In this document: positions 16,151 to 24,106 of the stretch, piece after piece
Position numbering within the stretch: position 1 is the stretch's first letter
Layout of the letters: each line of letters opens with the position of its first letter
Source: REEB426 sp964551975
GTDB lineage: Bacteria; Actinomycetota; Actinomycetes; S36-B12
DNA length: 50,649 bases
NCBI GenBank assembly: GCA_964551975.1
Contig: CAZKFI010000009.1
Coordinates: 1-50,649, forward strand
Reading direction: 5' to 3'
The notes under the pieces: generated by a model
Databases searched by the model: none
The model's input: only the letters and a program-made list of their open reading frames with translations
What the model was told of the DNA's origin: nothing
Program-made: the position numbers and the translations under genes

Positions 16151-16240
16151 CTACCAATCAAGTACTGAGGCACCCACCACCGCGCCCACCAGGGCCACGA
16201 GCACGACCAGTGTCACGATCCGGCGGGTCCGCTGATCCAT
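16151..16240 (-). CDS. 29-residue single-span membrane peptide
   Basis: An ATG at 16240 opens a 29-codon frame: MDQRTRR, then the hydrophobic run IVTLVVLVALVGAVVGASVL, then DW and TAG. Three Arg in the first seven residues and one membrane helix predict an N-in orientation. The minus-strand hexamer TAGGGT (16247-16252) lies exactly six bases upstream of the ATG, the same leaderless arrangement used by larger genes here. The stop is three bases before the propeller gene. The frame is well below usual gene-calling length cut-offs, so it is easily missed. Its function is unknown; it may accompany the anchored propeller protein. Confidence 0.7.
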   Translation of the reverse strand: MDQRTRRIVTLVVLVALVGAVVGASVLDW

Positions 16241-16311
16241 CTCAGCACCCTACGTTGCGACAGTCACCGGATCGGTGTGGGGGCGAAGGCCGTGCGCGTT
16301 ACGGTGCCAGC
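16241..16311. promoter_or_regulatory. Divergent leaderless promoters (membrane peptide and glgX)
   Basis: This 71-base region carries TAGGGT on the minus strand (16247-16252), six bases from ATG 16240, and TACGGT on the plus strand (16300-16305), six bases from GTG 16312. Both start codons lack a ribosome-binding site. No operator-like repeat was seen between them. Confidence 0.65.
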
Positions 16312-18318
16312 GTGCATCAGCGAAATCGGCTGGGATCCTGGCTGGCCGACGGCCAGGCTGTCTTCGCCGTCGCCGCTCCATCTGCAACCGAAGTGCAGCT
16401 GAGCCTGTTTGATGATGCCAACACCGAACGCCGTATTCCCATGCAACGCTTCGGCGACATCTGGCAATGTGTCGTACCCGACCTGAATGTCGGACAGCGG
16501 TACGGATTCCGTGCAGACGGTCCGTGGGACCCGGACCATGGATTGATCTTCAATCCCAACATGCTCCTCATCGACCCCTATGCGCGCATCGTGACGGATG
16601 CGATCGATGTTCGGGAGCTCACGGGAGTTCATCAGGAGCACGGCCATCTCCAGCCTAAAGGCCGCGATAGTGCGCCCTTCGCGCCACGCTCGGTACTCGT
16701 AGACGAGCCGGATGCAGTGACGATGAGTCACCTGCCAGTCGAGCACCCCGTCATCTACGAAGCACACGTGCGTGGACTGACCATGCAGCATCCCGGGATC
16801 CCAGAGGACCTTCGCGGCACCTACGCCGGCGCCCATCACCCCGTGATCCTTGATTACCTCACTGGCCTTGGGGTAACGGCGATCGAATTCCTGCCGATCC
16901 ATAGCGGACTCGACGAGCCCTTCCTGGCCGAACATGGGTTGGTGAACTACTGGGGCTACAACCCCTTGAACTGGTTCGCCCCCAATCTGCGGTACTCGGC
17001 AGCGGCTCGTGCCGGCAATCCACTCGGGGTGATTGACGAACTGCGTTCAATGGTGGCTGACTTCCACGCAGCGGGAATTTCCGTGATCCTCGACGTGGTG
17101 TACAACCACACCTGTGAGGGCCCGATCACCGGGCCCATGGTGAGCCTGCGCGGGTTGGACAACCGTGCGTACTACCGCGTCAATTCTGAGCACGGAACCG
17201 AGTACCTAGACACCACGGGCTGCGGGAACTCTGTTCGCGCGGACGGTCCACTGGGCCTGCGACTCATTACCGACTCATTGCGCTGGTGGGTGACCGCGAT
17301 TGGCATCGACGGATTCCGTTTCGACCTCGCGGTCACACTCGCACGCGATCCCTACGACTACTCAGCATCCTCGACATTCCTCGACGCACTGGCAGCCGAT
17401 CCCATTCTTCGCGAGTGCATTCTCATCGCAGAGCCCTGGGATGTCGGTCGGGAGGACTCCATCCAAACCGGATCGTTTCCGGTGGGCTGGCATGACTGGA
17501 ACAACCGCTATCGGGACGTGATTCGAGACTTCTGGCGGGGTGTACCGGGTGGGCATGCCGCCGTTGCCACTGCAGTTACCGGCTCACGCGACCTGTTCGG
17601 CTGGCGTCATCAGGGACCCAATGCCAGCGTGAATTTCATTACCGCCCATGACGGATTCACGCTGCGCGACCTCGTGAGTTACGAGCACAAGCACAATCAA
17701 TCCAACGCCCAGGGTGGTACCGACGGTACTAACGACAACCGCTCCTGGAACTGCGGCATCGAAGGCGTCACGGACGATCCAACCGTCATCGCACTACGGC
17801 GTCGGCAGGTACGGGCCTTGATCGGCACGCTGCTCATCTCCTGGGGGATTCCGATGATCACGATGGGTGATGAGCGCGGACGCACTCAGGCTGGCAACAA
17901 CAACGCCTACTGCCAGGACAACCCCACCTCCTGGATGGACTGGTTCAATGCCGACGAAGAACTGCTGACCTGGGTCGCTGCCTGCATCGCCGCCCGACGT
18001 AACCTGCCAAGCCTCAGCCCTTCGAGCTATGCGCAGATAGACGTGCAGTGGTTCCGTCCCGATGGTCGGGCGATGGAAGAGAAAGACTGGGCCGACACCC
18101 ACGCCCGTTCGTTGGCCTACCGACTCACCGACGGCACTCACGAGTCACAGGTGCTGGTCCTACTCAATGCCTGGTCAGCGCCTGTGGCGTACGCACCACC
18201 GGAGGGTGAACGATGGTCCCAGTGGCAGGTAGCGCTGAGTTCTACCGATGAGGAGATACCTGGGTATGAGGCCCTGCAGCTTCCACCGCACTCACTCACC
18301 CTGCTCACGCGGCGATAG
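16312..18318 (+). CDS. glgX: Glycogen debranching enzyme GlgX
   Basis: This 668-residue GH13 alpha-amylase-family enzyme hydrolyses alpha-1,6 branches of glycogen after phosphorylase action. The N-terminal CBM48-like domain (residues 1-115, with GLIFNPNMLLIDPYAR) precedes the (beta/alpha)8 barrel: ISVILDVVYNHTCEG, the catalytic nucleophile Asp in IDGFRFDLAVTL, the acid Glu in ILIAEPWDVG, and Asp in NFITAHDGFTL, followed by NDNRSWNCGIEG, typical of GlgX/isoamylase. GTG 16312 lies six bases after TACGGT; the in-frame extension upstream runs into the divergent peptide gene. The stop codon TAG doubles as part of the next gene's -10 element. Confidence 0.95.
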   Translation: MHQRNRLGSWLADGQAVFAVAAPSATEVQLSLFDDANTERRIPMQRFGDIWQCVVPDLNVGQRYGFRADGPWDPDHGLIFNPNMLLIDPYARIVTDAIDVRELTGVHQEHGHLQPKGRDSAPFAPRSVLVDEPDAVTMSHLPVEHPVIYEAHVRGLTMQHPGIPEDLRGTYAGAHHPVILDYLTGLGVTAIEFLPIHSGLDEPFLAEHGLVNYWGYNPLNWFAPNLRYSAAARAGNPLGVIDELRSMVADFHAAGISVILDVVYNHTCEGPITGPMVSLRGLDNRAYYRVNSEHGTEYLDTTGCGNSVRADGPLGLRLITDSLRWWVTAIGIDGFRFDLAVTLARDPYDYSASSTFLDALAADPILRECILIAEPWDVGREDSIQTGSFPVGWHDWNNRYRDVIRDFWRGVPGGHAAVATAVTGSRDLFGWRHQGPNASVNFITAHDGFTLRDLVSYEHKHNQSNAQGGTDGTNDNRSWNCGIEGVTDDPTVIALRRRQVRALIGTLLISWGIPMITMGDERGRTQAGNNNAYCQDNPTSWMDWFNADEELLTWVAACIAARRNLPSLSPSSYAQIDVQWFRPDGRAMEEKDWADTHARSLAYRLTDGTHESQVLVLLNAWSAPVAYAPPEGERWSQWQVALSSTDEEIPGYEALQLPPHSLTLLTRR

Positions 18319-18327
18319 CGTGCAACC
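18316..18327 (+). promoter_or_regulatory. Leaderless -10 element of the DUF2530 gene, overlapping the glgX stop
   Basis: TAGCGT (18316-18321) begins with the TAG stop of glgX, is followed by six bases and then GTG 18328. Confidence 0.55.
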
Positions 18328-18588
18328 GTGAGCCAACCGACCTGGCAGCCCGAACCGGACAACGCCATGCTGCCCGTGACGCTGGGCACCATCATCTGGA
18401 TCATCGTCGGGCTGATCCTTGTACTGATGCGCGATCAACCTGCGATGTCGGGACGTGGCTGGTGGATTGGTGTGTGCGCTGTTGGCGCGATCAGCGGGTT
18501 GGGTGGGATCGGCTATCTCAGATTTCGACGGGCTCGGGATGCTCGTCGAGCAGTTCGTCGGAACCCGGCTCAAGCGAATCCTCAGTAA
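18328..18588 (+). CDS. DUF2530 small membrane protein
   Basis: This 86-residue protein has two predicted membrane helices: VTLGTIIWIIVGLILVLM (about residues 17-34) and a second around WWIGVCAVGAISGLGGIGYL. A basic C-terminal tail, RFRRARDARRAVRR, follows. The pattern and the actinobacterial gene neighbourhood fit the DUF2530 family, of unknown function. GTG 18328 has no ribosome-binding site but a TAGCGT -10 at leaderless spacing. The last 71 bases overlap the end of the convergent DUF3027 gene. Confidence 0.75.
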   Translation: MSQPTWQPEPDNAMLPVTLGTIIWIIVGLILVLMRDQPAMSGRGWWIGVCAVGAISGLGGIGYLRFRRARDARRAVRRNPAQANPQ

Positions 18589-19348
18589 CGGAATCCGACG
18601 GGACGGATGCCTGCTCAGGGGAATCAGGTTCGCTGAGCGGCAGATCCTGCCCATCTACTTCTGAGTGTGCGCCGCACCCGAAATCGAGTGCAACGACTGC
18701 ACCATCCGCTGGTGACATGAGATTGGCGCAGATGCCAAATGCCTGCCCGAGCGGCCCACCGATCGTGACCAGAAAGCCACAACTAGCGCACTGCAGGTCG
18801 GCTGCTCGAGCCATCGGCGAGTCAGGCCCATGTGCCGTGGTCAGCCAACGCTCCACGGCTTCATCGCGACCCTGCGACGAGAGCACTCGGACCCGGCCCA
18901 GGCCCAACTCCCAGGTACCGGGCTGCAACGGTGCCTGGGATGCCAATCCCTCGAGGGCATCGAGATTTGTGAAACCCGGAACCAGGCGCGGATCATCAGG
19001 TGCCGTGGGCAGAACATCGCCCACTCCGAGATCACCTGGTTGGACTCGTTCACTCCAGGGCACCCACTCCGGCGCGACGAGCGCCTGCGCTCCAGGGAGA
19101 AGAACGACCTCGCAAACGGTCGGCTCAGCGGTGGCATCGGGTCGGGCCAGCACGACGGACCATTCCCACCCCACATAGGCCGGGTTGGTGCAGGTGAAGC
19201 GTTGCGAGGCAATGTGATCGCCGTCCATCTGGGCACCTACATGATCGCCAACACCCAGGGATCCCGACTCCAGTTCCGCCGCTTCTCGGGCGAACTCGAC
19301 CGCAGCCAAGAGCACGTCATCAGCCGCAGGGGCAGTTGCCAGGTTCAT
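18518..19348 (-). CDS. DUF3027 family protein
   Basis: This 276-residue acidic protein fits the actinobacterial DUF3027 family. Recognisable parts are LLAAVEFAREAAEL, FTCTNPAYVGWEWSVVLAR, the segment ALVAPEWVPWSERVQPGDLGVGD and LQCASCGFLVTIGGPLGQAFGICANLMSPADG, whose Cys pair could bind a metal. The C-terminal tail is rich in Glu, Asp, Ser and Pro. No function is established. ATG 19348 lies 13 bases after the cold-shock gene stop, so the two form an operon, a conserved arrangement in actinomycetes. Its 3' end overlaps the convergent DUF2530 gene by 71 bases. Confidence 0.8.
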   Translation of the reverse strand: MNLATAPAADDVLLAAVEFAREAAELESGSLGVGDHVGAQMDGDHIASQRFTCTNPAYVGWEWSVVLARPDATAEPTVCEVVLLPGAQALVAPEWVPWSERVQPGDLGVGDVLPTAPDDPRLVPGFTNLDALEGLASQAPLQPGTWELGLGRVRVLSSQGRDEAVERWLTTAHGPDSPMARAADLQCASCGFLVTIGGPLGQAFGICANLMSPADGAVVALDFGCGAHSEVDGQDLPLSEPDSPEQASVPSDSVTEDSLEPGSDELLDEHPEPVEI

Positions 19349-19361
19349 CAAAGAACAGCAA

Positions 19362-19745
19362 TCAGACGTCGAGGTCGTCAGCAACGGCTCGCAGCACCGC
19401 GGCGACCTTGGTTGCCATGGCGTCCGGCGGATACTTTCCACGCTGCAACTGCCGCGATACACCGTCCAGCAATTTGATGAGGTCCTCGACCAGGCCCGCC
19501 AGATCCTCTGCCGCACGACGGTTGCCCTTGACCACCGAGGGGGTGGGCGAAAGCACCCGCACGGACAGGGCCTGCTTGCCTCGGCGTCCGTCAGCAATCC
19601 CGAACTCCAACTTCGTGCCCTGCTTCAGACTGGTGGTACCGGGGGGCAGGGCCGAGGCGTGCAGGAAGACATCCTCGCCGTCGTCGGAGGCAATGAAGCC
19701 AAAGCCCTTCTCGCTGTCGTACCACTTGACAGTTCCGGACGGCAT
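19362..19745 (-). CDS. Cold-shock domain protein with C-terminal extension
   Basis: This 127-residue protein starts with a canonical cold-shock domain (residues 1-67): GTVKWYDSEKGFGFIASDDG carries RNP1, and EDVFLHASAL carries RNP2, both for single-stranded nucleic acid binding. Unlike 67-residue CspA it continues with a helical extension of about 55 residues (RRAAEDLAGLVEDLIKLLDGVSRQL and VAAVLRAVADDLD), possibly a dimerisation element; this longer form seems common in actinobacteria. ATG 19745 has AGGAAG upstream. The region before it contains a ten-base direct repeat and could form a long leader. Confidence 0.9.
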   Translation of the reverse strand: MPSGTVKWYDSEKGFGFIASDDGEDVFLHASALPPGTTSLKQGTKLEFGIADGRRGKQALSVRVLSPTPSVVKGNRRAAEDLAGLVEDLIKLLDGVSRQLQRGKYPPDAMATKVAAVLRAVADDLDV

Positions 19746-19776
19746 GGCACTTCCTGTCTGTTCCGCTAACCAGGGC

Positions 19777-19801
19777 ACCGCACGATGGGGTACCGCACGA
19801 T
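19777..19801. repeat. Ten-base direct repeat in the cold-shock gene leader region
   Basis: ACCGCACGAT occurs at 19777-19786 and again at 19792-19801, 15 bases apart, between the cold-shock gene and the divergent helicase-associated gene. It may be a regulator site or an RNA element in the cold-shock leader; no function can be shown from the sequence. Confidence 0.45.
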
Positions 19802-19831
19802 AGGTGATCAGCGTACCCAGCCAGTGGCTCG

Positions 19832-19843
19832 TAGGCTCCCCCG
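19832..19843 (+). promoter_or_regulatory. Leaderless -10 element of the helicase-associated gene
   Basis: TAGGCT (19832-19837), six bases, then GTG 19844. Confidence 0.6.
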
Positions 19844-21634
19844 GTGACCCCTCGCAGCCTGGCTGATGACCTGCGGCTGCGCTCGGAACAGGAGTTGGGC
19901 CTTCTCCTGCAGTCACGGCCGGACCTCAGCCACCCGCCGCCCCGGGACATTGCCGCCCTCGCCGCACGAGCTACTTCCGGGCCCTCACTGAGTCGATGCT
20001 TGGACACCCTGGACAGCCGAGCCCTGCAGGTGCTGGCCGTCGCGGCGCAGCAGTCGCGCGTCGAGCCCACTACGACCACGGCCGTGACCGAAGCGGCCGC
20101 CGTACGCATCGGCGACAACTCAGTAGCGGAGCACAGCCTCGCGCACCTGCGCACACTCGCGCTGATCTGGGGGCCGCCGGAGAGCTTGCGCGTCGTCACC
20201 GGAGTTCACGACCTGCTGGCCAGCCTGCCGGTGTCGACCGAGTCAAGCGAATCGCCACTGCTTGCCGAGCCGATCGCCTGGCAGGAACGGCTCGGTGACG
20301 CCCGAGTGCCAAACGTGGACTCCATCGGTGCGGCGACTGCGCGGCGCTTCGTGCTCGGTGTCCAGGCGGCATTGCATGGCTTGGGGTTGCAGCCTGCACG
20401 TGCACTGGCCAAGGGTTCGCTGTCAGCGAAGGATGCTGCGCAACTGCAGATGCTGCTCGACTGGGATCCAGCCGCTACCGCGCTCGCTGTTGAGTTGGCT
20501 CGCGCTGCACGGCTGCTCACCCGAGACACCAATCACCTGTGGATGCTGACACAGCGCTTCGACAGCTGGCTCGCCAAGGGCGTCGGTCATCGCTGGGTGA
20601 GCCTGATCGCTGCCTGGCTGGATCTGCCGACCCTGCCCAGTGCCGAGGATGGTGCTGTTCTCGACGATGCCCAGCTGCCTGGGGTGATCGGTGTGCGCCG
20701 CGCCACGTTAGGGGTTCTCGCCCAGGCACCGCCCCAGACCAGGGTGGATCCGGAAGGTATCTGTGCGGTCCTGAATTTTCGTTTTCCCCGGCGCCGTGGT
20801 GCTTCCCGGGATCGCATGGTGCGTGCCTGCATGCTCGAAGCTGCGTTACTCGGCCTAGTCGTGGACGGTGCCTTGAGCGGAGCCGGTCACCTCCTGGTCG
20901 CACCGGAAGCGTCAACTGACGAATCCCGCCGGGCTGGTGAAATGCTGGATAACGCGCTCCCACAACGTGCCGCCGGTTTCTACATTCAGTCGGACCTCAC
21001 CGTGATCGCCCCGGGCCCGCTTGCTCCAGCCGATGAGTTGATGCTGCGTCAAATCGGTGAGATCGAGTCACAGGAGCCCGCCACCGTGGCGCGCATCACC
21101 GCACAGTCGCTGATCGGCGCCGTCAGTGCTGGACTCACCATGGATCAGGTCGGTGAATTCCTGCAGCAGCGAAGCCTCGCCGCGGTACCGCAGGCCCTTG
21201 AATACCTACTGATCGATGTTGCCCGACGCTGTGCGGCAGACCCACCGCCGGTGTTGACCCAGCAACGGGCCGCTACGCCCAAAGCACCACAGGTTCGCGT
21301 CAGTCGCGTTCAAGATCGAATCCCAGATCTGGCACGAGCCTTGGCAAATACCGCCCGGGGGTCGGCTGAATTTATGCAGCCTGCGGAGATTCCTCAGGTC
21401 GCCACGGAGCCCAGCGCCGAGGTCCTCGCGCACGTACGTGCCGCGATCGAGGAATCCCAGCCGATCTGGGTTGCCTTTGCCGAAGCAGACGGCTCGCGCA
21501 TCACGGCTCTGGTGGATCCCATTCGCGTGGAGTCCGGTGCGGTCATTGCGATGGACCTGGCTGCTGGTCGCATTCGCACTATCGCAACTGCTCGCATCAC
21601 CGGCACAGCACCGCAGGCTGCTGCAGTCCCGTAG
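19844..21634 (+). CDS. Helicase-associated domain protein (XPB partner)
   Basis: This 596-residue protein belongs to the actinobacterial family with a helicase C-terminal domain 3 (XPB/Ssl2 N-terminal-like) that lies upstream of XPB helicases. It is mostly helical, opening with SLADDLRLRSEQELGLLLQSRPDL and with winged-helix-like repeats such as DSRALQVLAVAAQQ. The segment RAAGFYIQSDLTVIAPGPLAP is typical of the family. The C-terminus contains a WYL-like stretch (QPIWVAFAEADGSRITALVDPIRVESGAVIAMDL). It lacks Walker motifs and is presumably a DNA-binding or regulatory partner. GTG 19844 is set by TAGGCT at leaderless spacing. The XPB gene follows after 18 bases. Confidence 0.82.
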   Translation: MTPRSLADDLRLRSEQELGLLLQSRPDLSHPPPRDIAALAARATSGPSLSRCLDTLDSRALQVLAVAAQQSRVEPTTTTAVTEAAAVRIGDNSVAEHSLAHLRTLALIWGPPESLRVVTGVHDLLASLPVSTESSESPLLAEPIAWQERLGDARVPNVDSIGAATARRFVLGVQAALHGLGLQPARALAKGSLSAKDAAQLQMLLDWDPAATALAVELARAARLLTRDTNHLWMLTQRFDSWLAKGVGHRWVSLIAAWLDLPTLPSAEDGAVLDDAQLPGVIGVRRATLGVLAQAPPQTRVDPEGICAVLNFRFPRRRGASRDRMVRACMLEAALLGLVVDGALSGAGHLLVAPEASTDESRRAGEMLDNALPQRAAGFYIQSDLTVIAPGPLAPADELMLRQIGEIESQEPATVARITAQSLIGAVSAGLTMDQVGEFLQQRSLAAVPQALEYLLIDVARRCAADPPPVLTQQRAATPKAPQVRVSRVQDRIPDLARALANTARGSAEFMQPAEIPQVATEPSAEVLAHVRAAIEESQPIWVAFAEADGSRITALVDPIRVESGAVIAMDLAAGRIRTIATARITGTAPQAAAVP

Positions 21635-21640
21635 ACCGCC

Positions 21641-21652
21641 TACCATGTGGTG
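21641..21652 (+). promoter_or_regulatory. Leaderless -10 element of the XPB gene
   Basis: TACCAT (21641-21646), then six bases, then GTG 21653. Two more in-frame GTG codons (21647, 21650) lie in between; the spacing rule favours the third. It would give XPB a promoter independent of the upstream gene. Confidence 0.5.
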
Positions 21653-23302
21653 GTGAACGACCTCCCCCTGATCGTGCAGAGTGATCGAACCCTGCTGCTG
21701 GAGGTCGATCACGCACTAGCGGTGCAGTGTCGCCAGGCGATAGCACCATTCGCCGAACTTGAACGCTCACCTGAGCACATTCACACCTACCGACTGACGC
21801 CTCTGGGTCTTTGGAACGCACGTGCAGCAGGTCACGATGCTGAACAGGTCATCGATGCTCTGCTGCGCTATTCACGTTACGAAGTTCCGCATGCCCTCCT
21901 CGTGGACGTCGCCGAGACGATGGACCGGTACGGGCGGCTGCAGTTGGCCAATGACCCCGCACATGGGTTGGTCCTACAGGCGTTGGATATCGCTGTCCTC
22001 GAGGAGGTCCTGCGCAGCAAGAAGATCGCATCAATGCTGGGAGCGCGCGTCGATGAGACGACCGTGCTGGTCCACCCCTCTGAACGCGGCCACCTGAAGC
22101 AGGCACTGCTGAAGCTCGGCTGGCCTGCGGAGGACGTAGCCGGCTACGTGGATGGGGAACGGCACCCGATTGCCCTGGCAACCGAAGGCTGGCAGCCACG
22201 TGGCTACCAGCAGGAGGCCGCAGAAGGTTTCTGGCATGGCGGTTCCGGGGTGGTGGTGCTCCCCTGCGGTGCTGGCAAGACCGTGGTCGGGGCACTGGCG
22301 ATGGCACTGGCCCAGGCAACCACCCTCATCCTGGTCACGAACACGGTCGCGGCACGCCAGTGGCGTGAGGAATTGCTGCGTCGCACCACCTTGACCGCCG
22401 AGGAGATCGGCGAATACTCGGGGGCGCGCAAGGAAATCCGTCCGGTCACGATCGCGACGTATCAGGTGCTGACGATGAAACGGCAGGGCCGCTACCCGCA
22501 CCTGGACGTTCTGGATGCCCGCGACTGGGGTTTGATCATCTATGACGAGGTTCACCTGCTACCTGCTCCAGTTTTTCGATTCACTGCCGATATTCAGTCC
22601 CGGCGCCGCCTCGGGCTCACCGCAACGTTGCTGCGAGAGGACGGCAAGGAGGGGGACGTCTTCAGTCTCATTGGGCCGAAGCGTTATGACGCCCCGTGGC
22701 GGGATATCGAATCCCAGGGATATATCGCGCCCGCCGACTGCGTCGAGGTGCGGCTGAGCCTGTCGGAAGCTGATCGGATGACGTACGCAATGGCAGAACC
22801 GACTGACCGCTATCGACTGGCTTCCTGTGCCCATGACAAGGTCCGCATCGTGCAGGCGCTCGTCGAGCAGCACAGCGACGATCGAGTGCTCGTCATTGGT
22901 CAGTACCTCGAACAACTGGAGGAGCTCGGGTCGATTCTGCAGGCACCCGTGATCACCGGAGCCACACCGGTTCGTGAGCGCGAGCGACTCTTCAGTGCCT
23001 TCCGCGCCGGTGAGGAATCTGTGCTGGTGGTGTCCAAGGTGGCGAACTTTTCGATTGACCTACCGGAAGCCGGTGTGGCGATCCAGGTGAGTGGAGCTTT
23101 CGGATCCCGCCAGGAGGAAGCCCAGCGGTTGGGCCGCATCCTTCGCCCGAAGGCCGACGGGCGAACCGCACGCTTCTACTCACTGGTGACCCGTGACACG
23201 GTTGACGCCGATTTCGCGCAGCACCGGCAGCGATTCCTCGCCGAACAGGGCTATGCCTACCGAATTATTGATGCAGAAGAGGTCGAATCCGATAAGGCTT
23301 GA
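21653..23302 (+). CDS. DNA repair helicase XPB
   Basis: This 549-residue superfamily 2 helicase resembles bacterial XPB. The N-terminal damage-recognition-like domain (to about residue 175) precedes motif I VLPCGAGKTVVGAL, motif Ia LVTNTVAARQWREEL, motif II YDEVH (DEVH box), motif III LTATLLREDGKEGD and motif VI EEAQRLGRILRPKADGR. The RED triad of XPB is visible in LREDGK. It is expected to unwind DNA in repair. The GTG used here is the third of three consecutive GTG codons, chosen by leaderless spacing from TACCAT. It is paired with the helicase-associated gene upstream. Confidence 0.92.
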   Translation: MNDLPLIVQSDRTLLLEVDHALAVQCRQAIAPFAELERSPEHIHTYRLTPLGLWNARAAGHDAEQVIDALLRYSRYEVPHALLVDVAETMDRYGRLQLANDPAHGLVLQALDIAVLEEVLRSKKIASMLGARVDETTVLVHPSERGHLKQALLKLGWPAEDVAGYVDGERHPIALATEGWQPRGYQQEAAEGFWHGGSGVVVLPCGAGKTVVGALAMALAQATTLILVTNTVAARQWREELLRRTTLTAEEIGEYSGARKEIRPVTIATYQVLTMKRQGRYPHLDVLDARDWGLIIYDEVHLLPAPVFRFTADIQSRRRLGLTATLLREDGKEGDVFSLIGPKRYDAPWRDIESQGYIAPADCVEVRLSLSEADRMTYAMAEPTDRYRLASCAHDKVRIVQALVEQHSDDRVLVIGQYLEQLEELGSILQAPVITGATPVRERERLFSAFRAGEESVLVVSKVANFSIDLPEAGVAIQVSGAFGSRQEEAQRLGRILRPKADGRTARFYSLVTRDTVDADFAQHRQRFLAEQGYAYRIIDAEEVESDKA

Positions 23303-23320
23303 GGCCTAGCGTCACCCTGA

Positions 23321-24106
23321 TCAGGGGATGTAGTACATCGGGTTCGGTAGCAGGAAGCCGCGCCGCGTGTAACCCCCGGCAGAGTCGCTGACCTGATCGC
23401 CGATCGTGGTGATGATGAGGTGACCTCGCTGCTCAATCTCAGCGCGATGGGCGCTCTTGTAGACCTGTGCGGTGAGGTTGACCTCGTCAGGATCGCGCAT
23501 GATGAGCTCCACATAACCAGTGATCCCGGCCTTCTGGAGGCAGTTCTCCGTTGCTGCCCGCATCGAACTATGCCGTCCAGTGATCAGGAAGATTGAAATT
23601 CCGCGGGAGCGTGCATAGGAGAAAAGATCCCTTGTCGCACCTATAACCGGCTGTAGGCACTGCTCTTGGACCTCATCGAGTTGAGCGCTCGTTGGATCAA
23701 ATGTGAGCGACTCGAAGATTTCGTAGGAACTCAGGAGGGTGTCATCGATATCAAAGACCATCGTGGCCTTCTTACCGCTGCAGGAGTTCTGGTTACCACA
23801 TCGAGACTTCAGGAACTTGTCAAGGAACTGCCTATTTGCGGCGGTTATTGCCCGCTGATCCTTGGTGTACTGACCTGATTGTCGATAGGCCTGGATCACC
23901 GGAGCTAGGCCACCGCCCACAACGTACATCTGGGTGGCGTATAGCCCGGGAAGGTTCTGCAGAGTTCCATAGATCACCGTGGGCTGATTTGGCACATCAA
24001 CGCGAACCACCCTGGTTTCATCGGCGGTAGCCGAGGATGGCGCGACGAAGGCGGTGCTCAGACCGAGCACACAGGCCAGGGTGAACCCGAGTAGTCGACT
24101 TTTCAT
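23321..24106 (-). CDS. Secreted HAD-family acid phosphatase (class B/IIIB)
   Basis: This 261-residue protein has a signal peptide (MKSRLLGFTLACVLGLSTAF to about residue 29) and a HAD subfamily IIIB acid phosphatase domain. The nucleophile motif is TMVFDIDDTLLSS (DxDxT), followed by ISIFLITGRHSSMR and a late acidic motif in TTIGDQVSD. It would hydrolyse phosphomonoesters outside the membrane; substrate unknown. Cysteines in SRCGNQNSCSG may form a disulfide. ATG 24106 overlaps the stop of the upstream MFS gene by four bases, so scavenging and transport may be linked. Confidence 0.85.
   Translation of the reverse strand: MKSRLLGFTLACVLGLSTAFVAPSSATADETRVVRVDVPNQPTVIYGTLQNLPGLYATQMYVVGGGLAPVIQAYRQSGQYTKDQRAITAANRQFLDKFLKSRCGNQNSCSGKKATMVFDIDDTLLSSYEIFESLTFDPTSAQLDEVQEQCLQPVIGATRDLFSYARSRGISIFLITGRHSSMRAATENCLQKAGITGYVELIMRDPDEVNLTAQVYKSAHRAEIEQRGHLIITTIGDQVSDSAGGYTRRGFLLPNPMYYIP

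Noticed and set aside
23307..23326. Small palindrome near the convergent XPB and phosphatase stops as a terminator
   Set aside because: CCCTGATCAGGG is self-complementary with no loop and no T-run; too weak to call.
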